Shown here: piece by piece, positions 39,061-47,745 of the stretch
Layout of the letters: each line of letters begins with the position of its first letter
How positions within the stretch are numbered: position 1 is the first letter of the stretch
Source of the DNA: Lentzea sp. NBRC 102530
GTDB lineage: Bacteria > Actinomycetota > Actinomycetes > Mycobacteriales > Pseudonocardiaceae
DNA: 64,000 nt
NCBI RefSeq assembly: GCF_030269365.1
Contig: NZ_BSTF01000007.1
Span: 186,001-250,000 of the forward strand
Direction: 5' to 3'
Translations under genes and position numbers: made by a program
The notes under the pieces: model-generated
The model's input: the letters and a program-made list of their open reading frames with translations, nothing else
Told to the model about the DNA's origin: nothing
Databases searched by the model: none

Positions 39061-41865
39061 TCAAGGTCCGATGTGCACGAACGGGGCCCAGCGCGCGGGG
39101 TCGTCCGGTGCACGCGATCGCAGCGCGCGCTGCGCCGCGTGCAGGGCGAGCGCGGGCGATCGGCCGTCGAGCAGGTGCGCGTAGAACTCGTCGGCGACGA
39201 CCGGACCGTCCTCGCTGCGCATGTGCCACAACGTGCCGACGACGTGCGAGAAGCCGTGCAGGTGCAACGCGGCGGCCGGGTGCAACGCCTCGTCGAGGTT
39301 CGCCGAGTCCGGCACTGCCGTGACGCACGCGGACAGGAACGCCAGCTCGTTCGCGCCCGTCTCCATCCCGGCGAGCTCGTCCAGCCCGAGGCTGCCGTCG
39401 TGCAGCACCAGACCGTTCATGTCGCCGTGGCACGCGAAGTGCGCCCACGTGCTGCCGGGCAACGCGGCCTTGGTCGCCGCGACCGTCGCCGCGTTCTCGG
39501 CGAGGCGAGTGGCCCCGGGCACCCGTGCGGCGACCAGCCCGGCTTCCTCGTCGGCGTGCGGTAACGGCGCCCACGTCGTGCCCGGCGGCGTCTCCCGCAC
39601 CGAGGCGATCAGCACCGTCGGCTCGTCGACAGGCCTCCGACCGCGCCGCGCGTCCAGCAACGACCACAGGCTCGGCGTGTACGACGAGACGACGCGGTCC
39701 AGCACGGAGTCCCCGTCCCGCCCCGCCACGTGCAACGGCACCGGCGTCAACGCCCCGGTGGGACACCACCAGATCCGCCGGTCCTGCCCGAGGTGCGGCT
39801 CGACGGCGTCCAGCACGGGCACGGCCACGGCGTCCCACAGCCGGGGTGCGATGAACCGGGCGTTCATCCGCCGCGTCGAGGCGTCCAGCAGCCCTTCCGC
39901 CCACGCCCGCGCGTCCTCTTCGGTCAGCTCCGGCAACGGCACGTGCACGGGAGCGTCCCCGGCGAGCACGATGATCGCGTCGCACCGCTCGGCACTGGCG
40001 TTGACCAGCACGACCGGCCCCTCCGCCGCCGCCTCGCGCAGGTCGGCGAACCGGATCTCGTGCCCGAACGCCCGCCGCTGCGCCAGCTCGTCCCACTCGC
40101 GCGCCAGCTCCGCCCTGGTCACGGCCTGCCGGTGCACGGCGAGCAGGTCGTCCGTCTCCTCGTCGTAACCGGGCCGCTGCAACGCCGCGCTGATCTCGGC
40201 GATGCGCTCGTCCCCCGTCGTGGTCCGCAGTTCCCGCACCTGTGCCCAGATGACCGTCCGGCTGAGCTCCAGCAGTTCGACGGCGCGTTCGACCCGCCCC
40301 GCGGCCAACGCCAGCGTCGCGACGGTGGCGGGCGCCAGCCGCGACTGGTTCAGCACCGCCTGCCGGTCCGCCCTGCTCAGCCCGAGCGACGCGGCTCGGA
40401 CGACGATCCGCAGCACCTGCTCGAAGTGCGCGAGCGCCGCGTCGGAGTCCCCGCTCTCCAACGCCCGAACCCCTTGGAGCGCCGCCGAGAGGTGCGCGAG
40501 CTGCCACGGCGGATCCGGCAGTGCGTCCACCCGGTCGAACGCGTCGAGCAGCTCCGGCGCCTCGAAGTCGTCGAGGTGGCCCAGCGCGGTGAGGCGGTGG
40601 TCGAGCACGTCCGACCGGTCCTCACCCCGCCCGGCGAGCCTGCGTCCGGTGAGCGCGACGACCTCGTGCAGGTCCGCCGGGTCGTCCTGATCGCGTTCGT
40701 AGCGCATCACCAGTGCGCCGGCGAGCCTCATGTCCTCCGCCTCGCCGAGCCCGCGCAGCAGCGTGATCGCCTCGTCCAGATCCGTCGACATCACCAGGAC
40801 CGCGCGCATCAGCCGTGCCTCGTCGGGCGTCGTGCGCTCGGCCTCGCCGACGAGTTCGTGCGCGCGGGCGGTGTCTTCGGGCGTGTCCCGCAGCACCAGG
40901 GCGTGCGCGAGCGACAACGCGATCTTGGCCCGGTTCGTCTTGCGCACCGTGAAGTGCGGCCTCCTGTGCAGCCCTTCGAGCAACCGGATCGCGACGTCGA
41001 GGTGTGCCCCGGAGTCGGTCCTCGCGTAGGTGGTGATCAACGTGTCCGCGAACTGGTAGCGCGCGTCGACGTCGTCCAGCAACGGAGAGAGCGCGTGGGA
41101 CCACGAACGTTCCTCCATGCCCGGCAACGACGCCATCGTCCGCAACATCGCGTCGTCCAGCGGCTCACCCTCGTCCAGCTTCGCGAGCTGCGCCCTGGCC
41201 AGCACCGTCATGGCCAGCTGACTGCGGTAGGGGTAGCGGACGAACTCGCGTTCGAGCCGCGCCACCTCGGCCACGACCCCGGCGTCGCCCGCCCTCCCCG
41301 ACCGGATCATCCGCTGCACGACCACCAGCCGGAGCACGCGCGGGATCAGGTCGAGCAACCACGGCGCCGACACCAGCAGGAACACCGCGGCCAGCAGCAT
41401 CGCCCCGCCGATCGTCACCGTCACCGGCACGTCGGTGAAGAACGCGATCTCGAGGTACTGCGACAACGAGATGTCCGTCCCGGCCGTGTGGATCAAGTAC
41501 GGCACCACCACGCAGCACGGCACCATCACGGCGAACAGCAGCGTCCCCGGTCCCAGCGCCAGCGGCCGGTCCCGCAACGCGCGCCAGCCGATCCTGATGT
41601 CCCGCAGGTGCCCGCGGACGACGGAGATCGTGAACGCGGCGAGGACCAGCATCAGCGCGGGGAAGGTGAAGACCACGACCGGGCTCGGTGCCAGGATCCG
41701 CTGCATCCGCCCGGACGTCGAGTCGTAGACGTAGCCGACGCCACCCATGACGTTGTCCGGCGGCAGGTACGCGAGGGTGTAGCGGCGCCAGCCGACCCAC
41801 GCACCCCACGCGACCAGGGCGAGGACGACGGCGGTGATCGCGGCGAAGCGCGCCCGGTTCCCCAT
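39061..41865 (-). CDS. Membrane-anchored CHAT-domain protease with TPR-like middle
   Basis: A 934-residue protein. The N-terminal 190 residues carry four membrane helices (near 8-25, 63-82, 107-130 and 150-175). The middle (about 190-640) is a long array of degenerate alpha-helical, TPR-like repeats. The C-terminus is a CHAT caspase-like peptidase with histidine H813 in HFACHG and cysteine C847 in SACVT, so the dyad is complete. CHAT proteases in bacteria act in signalling and defence, cutting partner proteins once the TPR part senses a trigger. Two small cotranscribed genes follow. The membrane anchor is unusual and may place the protease beside the membrane protein encoded two genes on. Confidence 0.88.
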   Translation of the reverse strand: MGNRARFAAITAVVLALVAWGAWVGWRRYTLAYLPPDNVMGGVGYVYDSTSGRMQRILAPSPVVVFTFPALMLVLAAFTISVVRGHLRDIRIGWRALRDRPLALGPGTLLFAVMVPCCVVVPYLIHTAGTDISLSQYLEIAFFTDVPVTVTIGGAMLLAAVFLLVSAPWLLDLIPRVLRLVVVQRMIRSGRAGDAGVVAEVARLEREFVRYPYRSQLAMTVLARAQLAKLDEGEPLDDAMLRTMASLPGMEERSWSHALSPLLDDVDARYQFADTLITTYARTDSGAHLDVAIRLLEGLHRRPHFTVRKTNRAKIALSLAHALVLRDTPEDTARAHELVGEAERTTPDEARLMRAVLVMSTDLDEAITLLRGLGEAEDMRLAGALVMRYERDQDDPADLHEVVALTGRRLAGRGEDRSDVLDHRLTALGHLDDFEAPELLDAFDRVDALPDPPWQLAHLSAALQGVRALESGDSDAALAHFEQVLRIVVRAASLGLSRADRQAVLNQSRLAPATVATLALAAGRVERAVELLELSRTVIWAQVRELRTTTGDERIAEISAALQRPGYDEETDDLLAVHRQAVTRAELAREWDELAQRRAFGHEIRFADLREAAAEGPVVLVNASAERCDAIIVLAGDAPVHVPLPELTEEDARAWAEGLLDASTRRMNARFIAPRLWDAVAVPVLDAVEPHLGQDRRIWWCPTGALTPVPLHVAGRDGDSVLDRVVSSYTPSLWSLLDARRGRRPVDEPTVLIASVRETPPGTTWAPLPHADEEAGLVAARVPGATRLAENAATVAATKAALPGSTWAHFACHGDMNGLVLHDGSLGLDELAGMETGANELAFLSACVTAVPDSANLDEALHPAAALHLHGFSHVVGTLWHMRSEDGPVVADEFYAHLLDGRSPALALHAAQRALRSRAPDDPARWAPFVHIGP

Positions 41866-41912
41866 GCGGCCCAGCTTGGCAGAACAGGAAACCGCGGGTC
41901 CGCGGAACGGCT

Positions 41913-42443
41913 TCAGAGCCGGTGCGTGCCCGCCGCGACCACCTGCCGGACGAGCGCGGCGGTCTCGGCCGTGGAGAGGTCGCCGCTGTCGAGCACGTGG
42001 TGTTCCAAAGGGCCAAGGTCCGCGAACGCCTCGTGCATGCCCGTGATCGCCGAAGCGTCCGTCAACTCACCGTTCCCCCGAGCAGTACCCCGCGCCAGCG
42101 TCGTCTCCAGCGAAGGCCGCAGCACGACGTACGACACCGGCACGTCCAGCGAACGGAACGGCGCCAGGAACCACGGCCCGATGATGCCGTCCACCACCAC
42201 GTCGTAACCACCGCGCGCATAAGTGGCGACCGCGCCCGCGATCACGTCGATCACGACCTCGTTCTGCCGCTGCGCCTCGGGCAGGAAGGGCAGCACGAAC
42301 CCGGTGCGGATCGCGCGGTAGAACTCGTCGGTCACCAGGTGCACGGACGGACGGTCCGCGGCACGGGCCAGGAGCGCGGCGACCGACGTCTTGCCCGCGC
42401 CCGGCGGACCCGTCAGGACGAGCACCGAACCCGGGGTGCTCAA
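41913..42443 (-). CDS. P-loop NTPase/kinase (AAA, chloramphenicol phosphotransferase-like)
   Basis: A 176-residue P-loop protein with Walker A TGPPGAGKTS near the N-terminus, VTDEFYRAI, and YDVVVDGIIGPWF, the layout of small-molecule kinases related to chloramphenicol phosphotransferase and zeta-type kinases. The start is inferred as TTG at 42443 because it overlaps the TGA of the methyltransferase gene (TTGA); a GTG at 42425 is an alternative just before the P-loop. Translational coupling to a methyltransferase suggests linked function. Substrate unknown. Confidence 0.82.
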   Translation of the reverse strand: MSTPGSVLVLTGPPGAGKTSVAALLARAADRPSVHLVTDEFYRAIRTGFVLPFLPEAQRQNEVVIDVIAGAVATYARGGYDVVVDGIIGPWFLAPFRSLDVPVSYVVLRPSLETTLARGTARGNGELTDASAITGMHEAFADLGPLEHHVLDSGDLSTAETAALVRQVVAAGTHRL

Positions 42444-43246
42444 GCCTTGCGGCCCACCGCGGCGCGGCCCGTGAAGCGTTCCGGGTTGTCGTCCACGTCC
42501 TCGGGAGCGACCGGGCGCCACTCCGGGAAGTACACGACGCCCGGCGGCACGATGTCGAAGCCGTCGAACAGGGCGGTGACCTGTTCCTTGGTGCGCATGG
42601 TCATCGGGGTCGCGGTGCGGCGGTACAGGTCCTGGTGCGAGTCGGCCTGGCCCGGCTGGCCGTCCTGGCTCGCGTGCGACAGGACCAGGTAGCTGCCGGG
42701 GGCCATGACCTCGCGGTACTTCGCGATGATCGCGGCCGGGTCGTCCTCGTCGGGGACGAAGTGCAGGACGGCGACCATCATCACGGCGATGGGCTCGTCG
42801 AAGTTCAGCTGGGCGCGCACGCCGGGACTGGCCAGCACCTCGTCGGGGCGGCGGAGGTCGGCCTGGACGACGCTCGCCAGGTCGTTGCCGCGCAGGATGT
42901 TCTCGCTGTACGCGGCGGCCACCGGGTCGTTGTCCACGTAGACGACGCGCGCGTCGGGGGCCGCTGCCTGGGCCACCTCGTGCACGTTGCCGACGGTCGG
43001 GATGCCCGAGCCGAGGTCCAGGAACTGGCGGATGCCGTTGTCGACGCAGAAGCGGACGGCCCGGCGCAGGAACGCGCGGTTGGCCTGCATGATCTGCGGG
43101 AGGTCCGGCCACAGGCCGATGGCCCGTTCGGCCATCTCGCGGTCCACGGCGAAGTTGTGCGCGCCGCCCAGGTAGTAGTCGTACACCCTGGCCGCGCTCG
43201 GCCGGCTCAGGTCCACGCCGCTGGTCTCCGCAGTGCTGTCCGTCAT
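42440..43246 (-). CDS. SAM-dependent methyltransferase (Methyltransf_19/DUF574)
   Basis: A 268-residue methyltransferase of the actinobacterial PF04672 group. It shows the group signature RPSAARVYDYYLGGAHNFAVDRE, the SAM-binding QFLDLGSGIPTVGNVHEVA, VVYVDNDPVA and a C-terminal FDGFDIVPPGVVYFPEWRP. These enzymes are numerous in streptomycetes and pseudonocardia; most have no known substrate. The ATG at 43246 is chosen from the signature position. Its TGA overlaps the start of the P-loop kinase gene. Divergent from the secreted hydrolase gene, with 93 bp between. Confidence 0.92.
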   Translation of the reverse strand: MTDSTAETSGVDLSRPSAARVYDYYLGGAHNFAVDREMAERAIGLWPDLPQIMQANRAFLRRAVRFCVDNGIRQFLDLGSGIPTVGNVHEVAQAAAPDARVVYVDNDPVAAAYSENILRGNDLASVVQADLRRPDEVLASPGVRAQLNFDEPIAVMMVAVLHFVPDEDDPAAIIAKYREVMAPGSYLVLSHASQDGQPGQADSHQDLYRRTATPMTMRTKEQVTALFDGFDIVPPGVVYFPEWRPVAPEDVDDNPERFTGRAAVGRKA

Positions 43247-43339
43247 GCCGCTCCCCCACGCGATCGAAGCCGTGATCGGCACGCTACCCCAAAGATCGGC
43301 TCCGTTCGGCCGTTGAGCCGACACGTGCGCAGGAGTGCA

Positions 43340-44677
43340 ATGGGACCCATGCGTGCACACATCGTGGTGTCGTTGCTGGGGTTGGTGCTCTTCGCCGGGG
43401 CACCGCCCGCGCTGGCCGACCGGGAAGTGCCCGGTGACCAGCCGTTGCCCGGTTACACGGTCAACAACCCGCCTCTTCCGCCCGAGGTGGTGAACGGGCA
43501 GCCGACCAGGGTGCTCCAGGGCATCCACGCGCACTCCGCGTACACCGTCGAGGTGCCCGCCAAGTGGAACGGCAAGCTCGCCATGTGGGCGCACGGCTAC
43601 CGGGGCACGGGCACCGTGCTCACCGTCGACCCACCGGCGTACGGCCTGCGCACCCGCATGCTCAGCCAGGGTTACGCCTGGGCCGCGTCCTCCTACTACG
43701 GCAACGGCTACGACGTGCGTGCCGGTGTCCAGGCCACCCACGACCTCGCGAAGCACTTCGGCAAGCTCGTCGCCAAGCCCAGGCAGGTGCTCATCGCGGG
43801 CGTGTCGATGGGCGGGCACGTCATCGGCAGGTCGCTGGAGCAGTACCCCGGCTTCTACGACGGCGCGCTGCCCATGTGCGGTGTGCTCGGCGACCACGAG
43901 CTGTTCGACTTCTTCCTCGACTACCAGCTCACGGCACAGGCACTGACGAACGTCCGCGCCTACCCGGTTCCCGCCGACTACCTCACGAAGATCGTGCCCG
44001 GCATCCAGGACAAGCTCGGCACGACGACCCTCGTCCCCGGCGGCCCGGACACCGTGACGCCGAAGGGCGCTCAGTTCCGCGCATCGGTGATCGACCGCAG
44101 CGGCGGCCAACGCCCCGGCGCCACCCCGGCGTTCGCGTACTGGAAGGACTTCCTGTTCGGCCTGGCCACGCCACCCGCCGACAGCGCACCGCTCGCGTTC
44201 GACCCGGCCCGGCTCGCCACCAACCTCTTCACCCGCTACCAGCCGGCCGAGCTCAACCGCACCGTCCAGCGCGTCGCCCCGCGCGACTGGCGCTCCCGCC
44301 TCTCGCCCTCGCTCACCGAGATCCCGAAGATCAGCGGCAGGCCGGGTGTGCCGGTGGTCTCGTTGCACGGCCTGGGCGACCTGTTCGTGCCGTTCTCGAT
44401 GGAACAGGCCTACCGCGACGACGTCAGCCACAACGGCCAGTCGAGGTGGCTGGTGCAACGGGCGATCCGCACGGTCGACCACTGCGAGTTCTCCCCGGCC
44501 GAGGCGGGCACCGCGTGGGACGACCTGGTGGCGTGGACCGACCGGGGCGAGAAGCCCGCCGGTGACGCCGTCGGCTCGGCGAAGGACGTGGCCTCCCCGA
44601 CGTTCGGGTGCCGGTTCTCCGACCGCGCCGCCTACACCGGTCCCGGCACGCGCAGGCTTTTCAGCGTTTGCCCGTGA
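43340..44677 (+). CDS. Secreted alpha/beta hydrolase
   Basis: A 445-residue exported protein. The signal peptide (RAHIVVSLLGLVLFAGAPPALA) ends near residue 25. The hydrolase core shows a lid-like WAHGYRGTG and a nucleophile elbow GVSMGG with serine, a later aspartate region (GLGDLFVPFSMEQ) and a histidine in TVDHCEFS, giving a plausible catalytic triad. It is annotated in relatives as an alpha/beta hydrolase without known substrate. AGGAG (43331-43335) lies close to the ATG at 43340; an in-frame ATG at 43349 is an alternative. Two C-terminal cysteines may form a disulfide. Confidence 0.85.
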   Translation: MGPMRAHIVVSLLGLVLFAGAPPALADREVPGDQPLPGYTVNNPPLPPEVVNGQPTRVLQGIHAHSAYTVEVPAKWNGKLAMWAHGYRGTGTVLTVDPPAYGLRTRMLSQGYAWAASSYYGNGYDVRAGVQATHDLAKHFGKLVAKPRQVLIAGVSMGGHVIGRSLEQYPGFYDGALPMCGVLGDHELFDFFLDYQLTAQALTNVRAYPVPADYLTKIVPGIQDKLGTTTLVPGGPDTVTPKGAQFRASVIDRSGGQRPGATPAFAYWKDFLFGLATPPADSAPLAFDPARLATNLFTRYQPAELNRTVQRVAPRDWRSRLSPSLTEIPKISGRPGVPVVSLHGLGDLFVPFSMEQAYRDDVSHNGQSRWLVQRAIRTVDHCEFSPAEAGTAWDDLVAWTDRGEKPAGDAVGSAKDVASPTFGCRFSDRAAYTGPGTRRLFSVCP

Positions 44678-44743
44678 CCGCGGCATGCAACCAGCGCGAG
44701 AGGCTTTATTTTAGCCAACACTGAAGCAATAGAGTCAACTGCG

Positions 44744-44779
44744 GGGTGCCGCCGACCGGGTTCTCGGTCGACGGCACCC
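44744..44779. terminator. Bidirectional terminator-like hairpin
   Basis: A strong stem (GGGTGCCG-C-CGACCG pairing with CGGTCG-A-CGGCACCC, one mismatch) with a 6-nt loop lies between the convergent hydrolase and malate synthase genes. A uridine tract is weak, as is common in high-GC actinobacteria. Confidence 0.65.
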
Positions 44780-44808
44780 GCATCCCCTTCCCACGCGACC
44801 TCGCCGCT

Positions 44809-46326
44809 TCAGGCCCGCGGGGAAGCCTTCTGACGCGACGACAGGTGCTGGGCGTAGGCACGCGGCGTGATGAACGCCGGCAGGTCCTCCCCCAGCGCCG
44901 CGTCGGCGAACAACGCGCGCACGGCCTCCCCGTGCGTGAGGCCGATCAGCTCCTCGTCCAGGATCTTCTCGACCAGTTCGCGGGTGAACAGGCCCTGCCG
45001 CAGCCACTGCCACACCTGGCAGCGGGAGATCTCGGCGGTGGCGGCGTCCTCCATCAACCCGAAGAGCGCGACCGCGCCGGTACCGCCCAGCCACGCGTCG
45101 AGGTAGCGCACGGTCACCGCGATGTTGTTGCGCAGCCCCGGTTCCGTGACCTCGTCACCGGCCGAGGAGAAGTCGAGCAACTCGGCGGCGGTGACCGCGA
45201 CGTCCTCGCGCAGCCGGCCCAGCTGGTTCGGCCAGCCGCCCAGGACCTCGTCGAACGCGTCGCGGCACACCGGCACCAGCGCCGGGTGCGCCACCCAGGA
45301 GCCGTCGAACCCGTCGGCGGCCTCGCGTTCCTTGTCCTGCTTGACCTTCTCGACCGCGGCGGCGTTCGAGGCCGGGTCCTTCGTCGGGATCGCCGCGGCC
45401 ATGCCACCGATCGCGTGCGCGCCCCGCCGGTGGCAGGTGCGGACCAGCAGTTCGGTGTAGGCGCGCAGGAACGGCACCGTCATGGTGAGCCGCGCGCGGT
45501 CCGGGAACGGCTGGTCGCGGAACGTCTTGATGATGCTGAACAGGTAGTCCCAGCGGCCCGCGTTCAGCCCGGCACAGTGCTCGCGCAGCTCGAACAGGAT
45601 CTCGTCCATCTCGAACGCCGCGGTGATCGTCTCGATCAGCACGGTGGCCCGGATCGTGCCGCGCGGCAGGCCCAGGACCTCCTGCGCCAGCAGGAAGACG
45701 TCGTTCCACAGCCGGGCTTCGAGGTGGTTCTCGAGCTTCGGCAGGTAGAGGTACGGGCGGATCCGGCCCGCGTGCACCACGAACAACGCGAAGTCCACGA
45801 AGGCCGCGGCGACCGGACGGCCGTCGGCCACCACGTGCTTCTCCACCAGGTGCCAGCCGCGCGGGCGGGCCACGATCGTCGCCGGGTCCTCGCCGACGGC
45901 GTAGCGCTTGCCGTTCTCGGTGAAGTCGAGGCGGCCCGTGACGGCGTCGAGCAGGTTCCGTTGCCCGCCCACGACGTTCTCCCACGTCGGGGACGTGGCG
46001 TCCTCGAAGTCCGCGAGCCACACCTTCGCACCGGAGTTGAGGGCGTTCACGGTCATCTTGCGGGTGGGCGGACCGGTGATCTCGACGCGCCGGTCCTCGA
46101 GGCCGGGCGCGTGACCCGCGACCGTCCAGTCCGCGTTGCGGATGTGCCTGGTGCTGTCGAGGAACCCCAGCGCAACGGGCTCGTCCCGGCGCCGGCGTCG
46201 TTCGGCCAGCAGGTCGGAGCGGCGGCCCGCGAACGCCTGGTCGAGCCGGGCGATCAGGTCCAGCGCCTCGGGGGTGAGGATCTCCGGGTCGTGCGCCCCG
46301 ACGACCTCGATGCGGTGGCTCAGCAT
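44809..46326 (-). CDS. aceB: Malate synthase A
   Basis: A 505-residue malate synthase of isoform A. It condenses glyoxylate with acetyl-CoA to malate, the second step of the glyoxylate shunt. Family segments are present: TGPPTRKMTVNALNSGAKVWLADFEDATSP, RPRGWHLVEKHV, ATVLIETITAAFEMDEILFELREHCAGLNAGRWDY and GGMAAAIPTKDP; the catalytic aspartate region is in ELLDFSSAGDEVTE and the conserved CQVWQWL follows. Its ATG overlaps the aceA TGA (ATGA), so both shunt enzymes are made from one mRNA. Many actinobacteria use malate synthase G, so an aceA-aceB operon with the A form is notable but known. Probably regulated through aceA. Confidence 0.96.
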   Translation of the reverse strand: MLSHRIEVVGAHDPEILTPEALDLIARLDQAFAGRRSDLLAERRRRRDEPVALGFLDSTRHIRNADWTVAGHAPGLEDRRVEITGPPTRKMTVNALNSGAKVWLADFEDATSPTWENVVGGQRNLLDAVTGRLDFTENGKRYAVGEDPATIVARPRGWHLVEKHVVADGRPVAAAFVDFALFVVHAGRIRPYLYLPKLENHLEARLWNDVFLLAQEVLGLPRGTIRATVLIETITAAFEMDEILFELREHCAGLNAGRWDYLFSIIKTFRDQPFPDRARLTMTVPFLRAYTELLVRTCHRRGAHAIGGMAAAIPTKDPASNAAAVEKVKQDKEREAADGFDGSWVAHPALVPVCRDAFDEVLGGWPNQLGRLREDVAVTAAELLDFSSAGDEVTEPGLRNNIAVTVRYLDAWLGGTGAVALFGLMEDAATAEISRCQVWQWLRQGLFTRELVEKILDEELIGLTHGEAVRALFADAALGEDLPAFITPRAYAQHLSSRQKASPRA

Positions 46327-47588
46327 CAGAACTGCTCCTCCTCGGTCGAGCCCTTCAGCGCCGTGGTGCCGCTGGCCGGGTTGATCGCGGTGCTGACGAG
46401 GTCGAAGTAGCCGGTGCCGACCTCGCGCTGGTGCCGGGTCGCGGTGTAGCCGTCCACCTCGGACGCGAACTCGCGCTCCTGCAGGTCCACGTACGCGGTC
46501 ATGCCGGTCTCGGCGTAGCCCTGCGCGAGCGTGAACATCGAGTGGTTGAGCGCGTGGAAACCGGCGAGCGTGATGAACTGGAACTTGTAGCCCATGTGCC
46601 CGAGCTCGCGCTGGAACTTCGCGATCGTGGCGTCGTCGAGGTGCTTGCGCCAGTTGAACGACGGCGAGCAGTTGTAGGCGAGCAGCTGGTCCGGGTACCG
46701 GGCCTTGATCGCCTCGGCGAACTCGCGGGCGAGTTCCAGGTCCGGCTTCGAGGTCTCCATCCACAGCAGCTCGGCGTGCGGCGCGTACGCCAGGCCGCGG
46801 GTGATGCACGGCTCGATGCCGTTGCGCACCCGGTAGAAGCCCTCCGCCGTGCGCTCGCCGGTGATGAACGGCCGGTCGCGCTCGTCGACGTCGCTGGTGA
46901 TCAGCGTGGCGGCCTGGGCGTCGGTGCGGGCGACGATCACGGACGGCACGTTCGCGATGTCGGCGGCCAGGCGGGCGGCGTTCAGCGTCCGCACGTGCTG
47001 CTCGGTCGGGATCAGCACCTTGCCGCCGAGGTGGCCGCACTTCTTCTCGGACGCGAGCTGGTCCTCCCAGTGCACGCCCGCCGCACCGGCCGCGATCATG
47101 CCCTTCATCAGCTCGAACGCGTTGAGCGTGCCACCGAAGCCCGCCTCGGCGTCCGCGACGATCGGGGCGAGCCAGTCGACGCTGTGATCGCCCTCGGAGT
47201 GGCTGATCTGGTCGGCGCGCAGCAGGGCGTTGTTGATCCGGCGCACGACCTGCGGCACCGAGTTCGCCGGGTAGAGCGACTGGTCGGGGTAGGTCTGGCC
47301 GGAGAGGTTCGCGTCGGCGGCGACCTGCCAGCCGGACAGGTAGATCGCCCTGAGACCCGCCTTGACCTGCTGCACGGCCTGGTTGCCGGTCAGCGCGCCC
47401 AGGGCGTGCACGTAGTCCTCGGTGTTGATCAGGTCCCAGAGCTTCTCGGCGCCGCGCCGGGCGAGCGTGTGCTCCTCGACGACCGTGCCGCGCAGCCGCA
47501 GCACGTCCTCCGCGCTGTAGCTGCGCTCGATGCCCTGCCACCGCGGGTCGGTGGACCACTGCCGCGCCAGCTCGTTCGCCTCGGTCAT
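46326..47588 (-). CDS. aceA: Isocitrate lyase
   Basis: A 420-residue isocitrate lyase, splitting isocitrate to glyoxylate and succinate. The catalytic loop KKCGHLGGK (residues 182-190, cysteine C184) is intact, along with [28 protein letters not shown] and [11 protein letters not shown]. This is the short 420-430-residue bacterial form. AAGGAG precedes the ATG at 47588. It is the first gene of the aceA-aceB operon and is divergent from ramB; the region between holds repeated TTGCGAA boxes that RamB probably binds to adjust the shunt to acetate or fatty acid supply. Confidence 0.97.
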   Translation of the reverse strand: MTEANELARQWSTDPRWQGIERSYSAEDVLRLRGTVVEEHTLARRGAEKLWDLINTEDYVHALGALTGNQAVQQVKAGLRAIYLSGWQVAADANLSGQTYPDQSLYPANSVPQVVRRINNALLRADQISHSEGDHSVDWLAPIVADAEAGFGGTLNAFELMKGMIAAGAAGVHWEDQLASEKKCGHLGGKVLIPTEQHVRTLNAARLAADIANVPSVIVARTDAQAATLITSDVDERDRPFITGERTAEGFYRVRNGIEPCITRGLAYAPHAELLWMETSKPDLELAREFAEAIKARYPDQLLAYNCSPSFNWRKHLDDATIAKFQRELGHMGYKFQFITLAGFHALNHSMFTLAQGYAETGMTAYVDLQEREFASEVDGYTATRHQREVGTGYFDLVSTAINPASGTTALKGSTEEEQF

Positions 47589-47621
47589 CGCGCTTCTCCT
47601 TGCCAACCGCTCGTCGATCCG

Positions 47622-47743
47622 TTGCGAACGAAGGTAGGACGGCGCTGGAACGCTGGTCGAGAGCCGCAATCAGCCAAGATCTGCCAACTTGTGACCAGGT
47701 TTTTGCGAACGTTGCGAAGGCGTTCGTTCGCTATAGTTCGCAG
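47622..47743. promoter_or_regulatory. TTGCGAA boxes, probable RamB sites
   Basis: TTGCGAAC occurs at 47622-47629 and 47703-47710, TTGCGAAG at 47712-47719, and an inverted GTTCGCAG at 47736-47743. Known RamB motifs centre on TTTGCAAA; these look like a high-GC variant. A TATAGT at 47732-47737, 8 nt before the ramB GTG, is a good -10 for a leaderless ramB mRNA and is flanked by two boxes, implying autoregulation. Confidence 0.65.
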
Positions 47744-47745
47744 CC

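Noticed and set aside
44702..44720. GGCT-TTATTTT-AGCC small hairpin after the secreted hydrolase
   Set aside because: Only a 4-bp stem; the much stronger hairpin at 44744-44779 is the better terminator.
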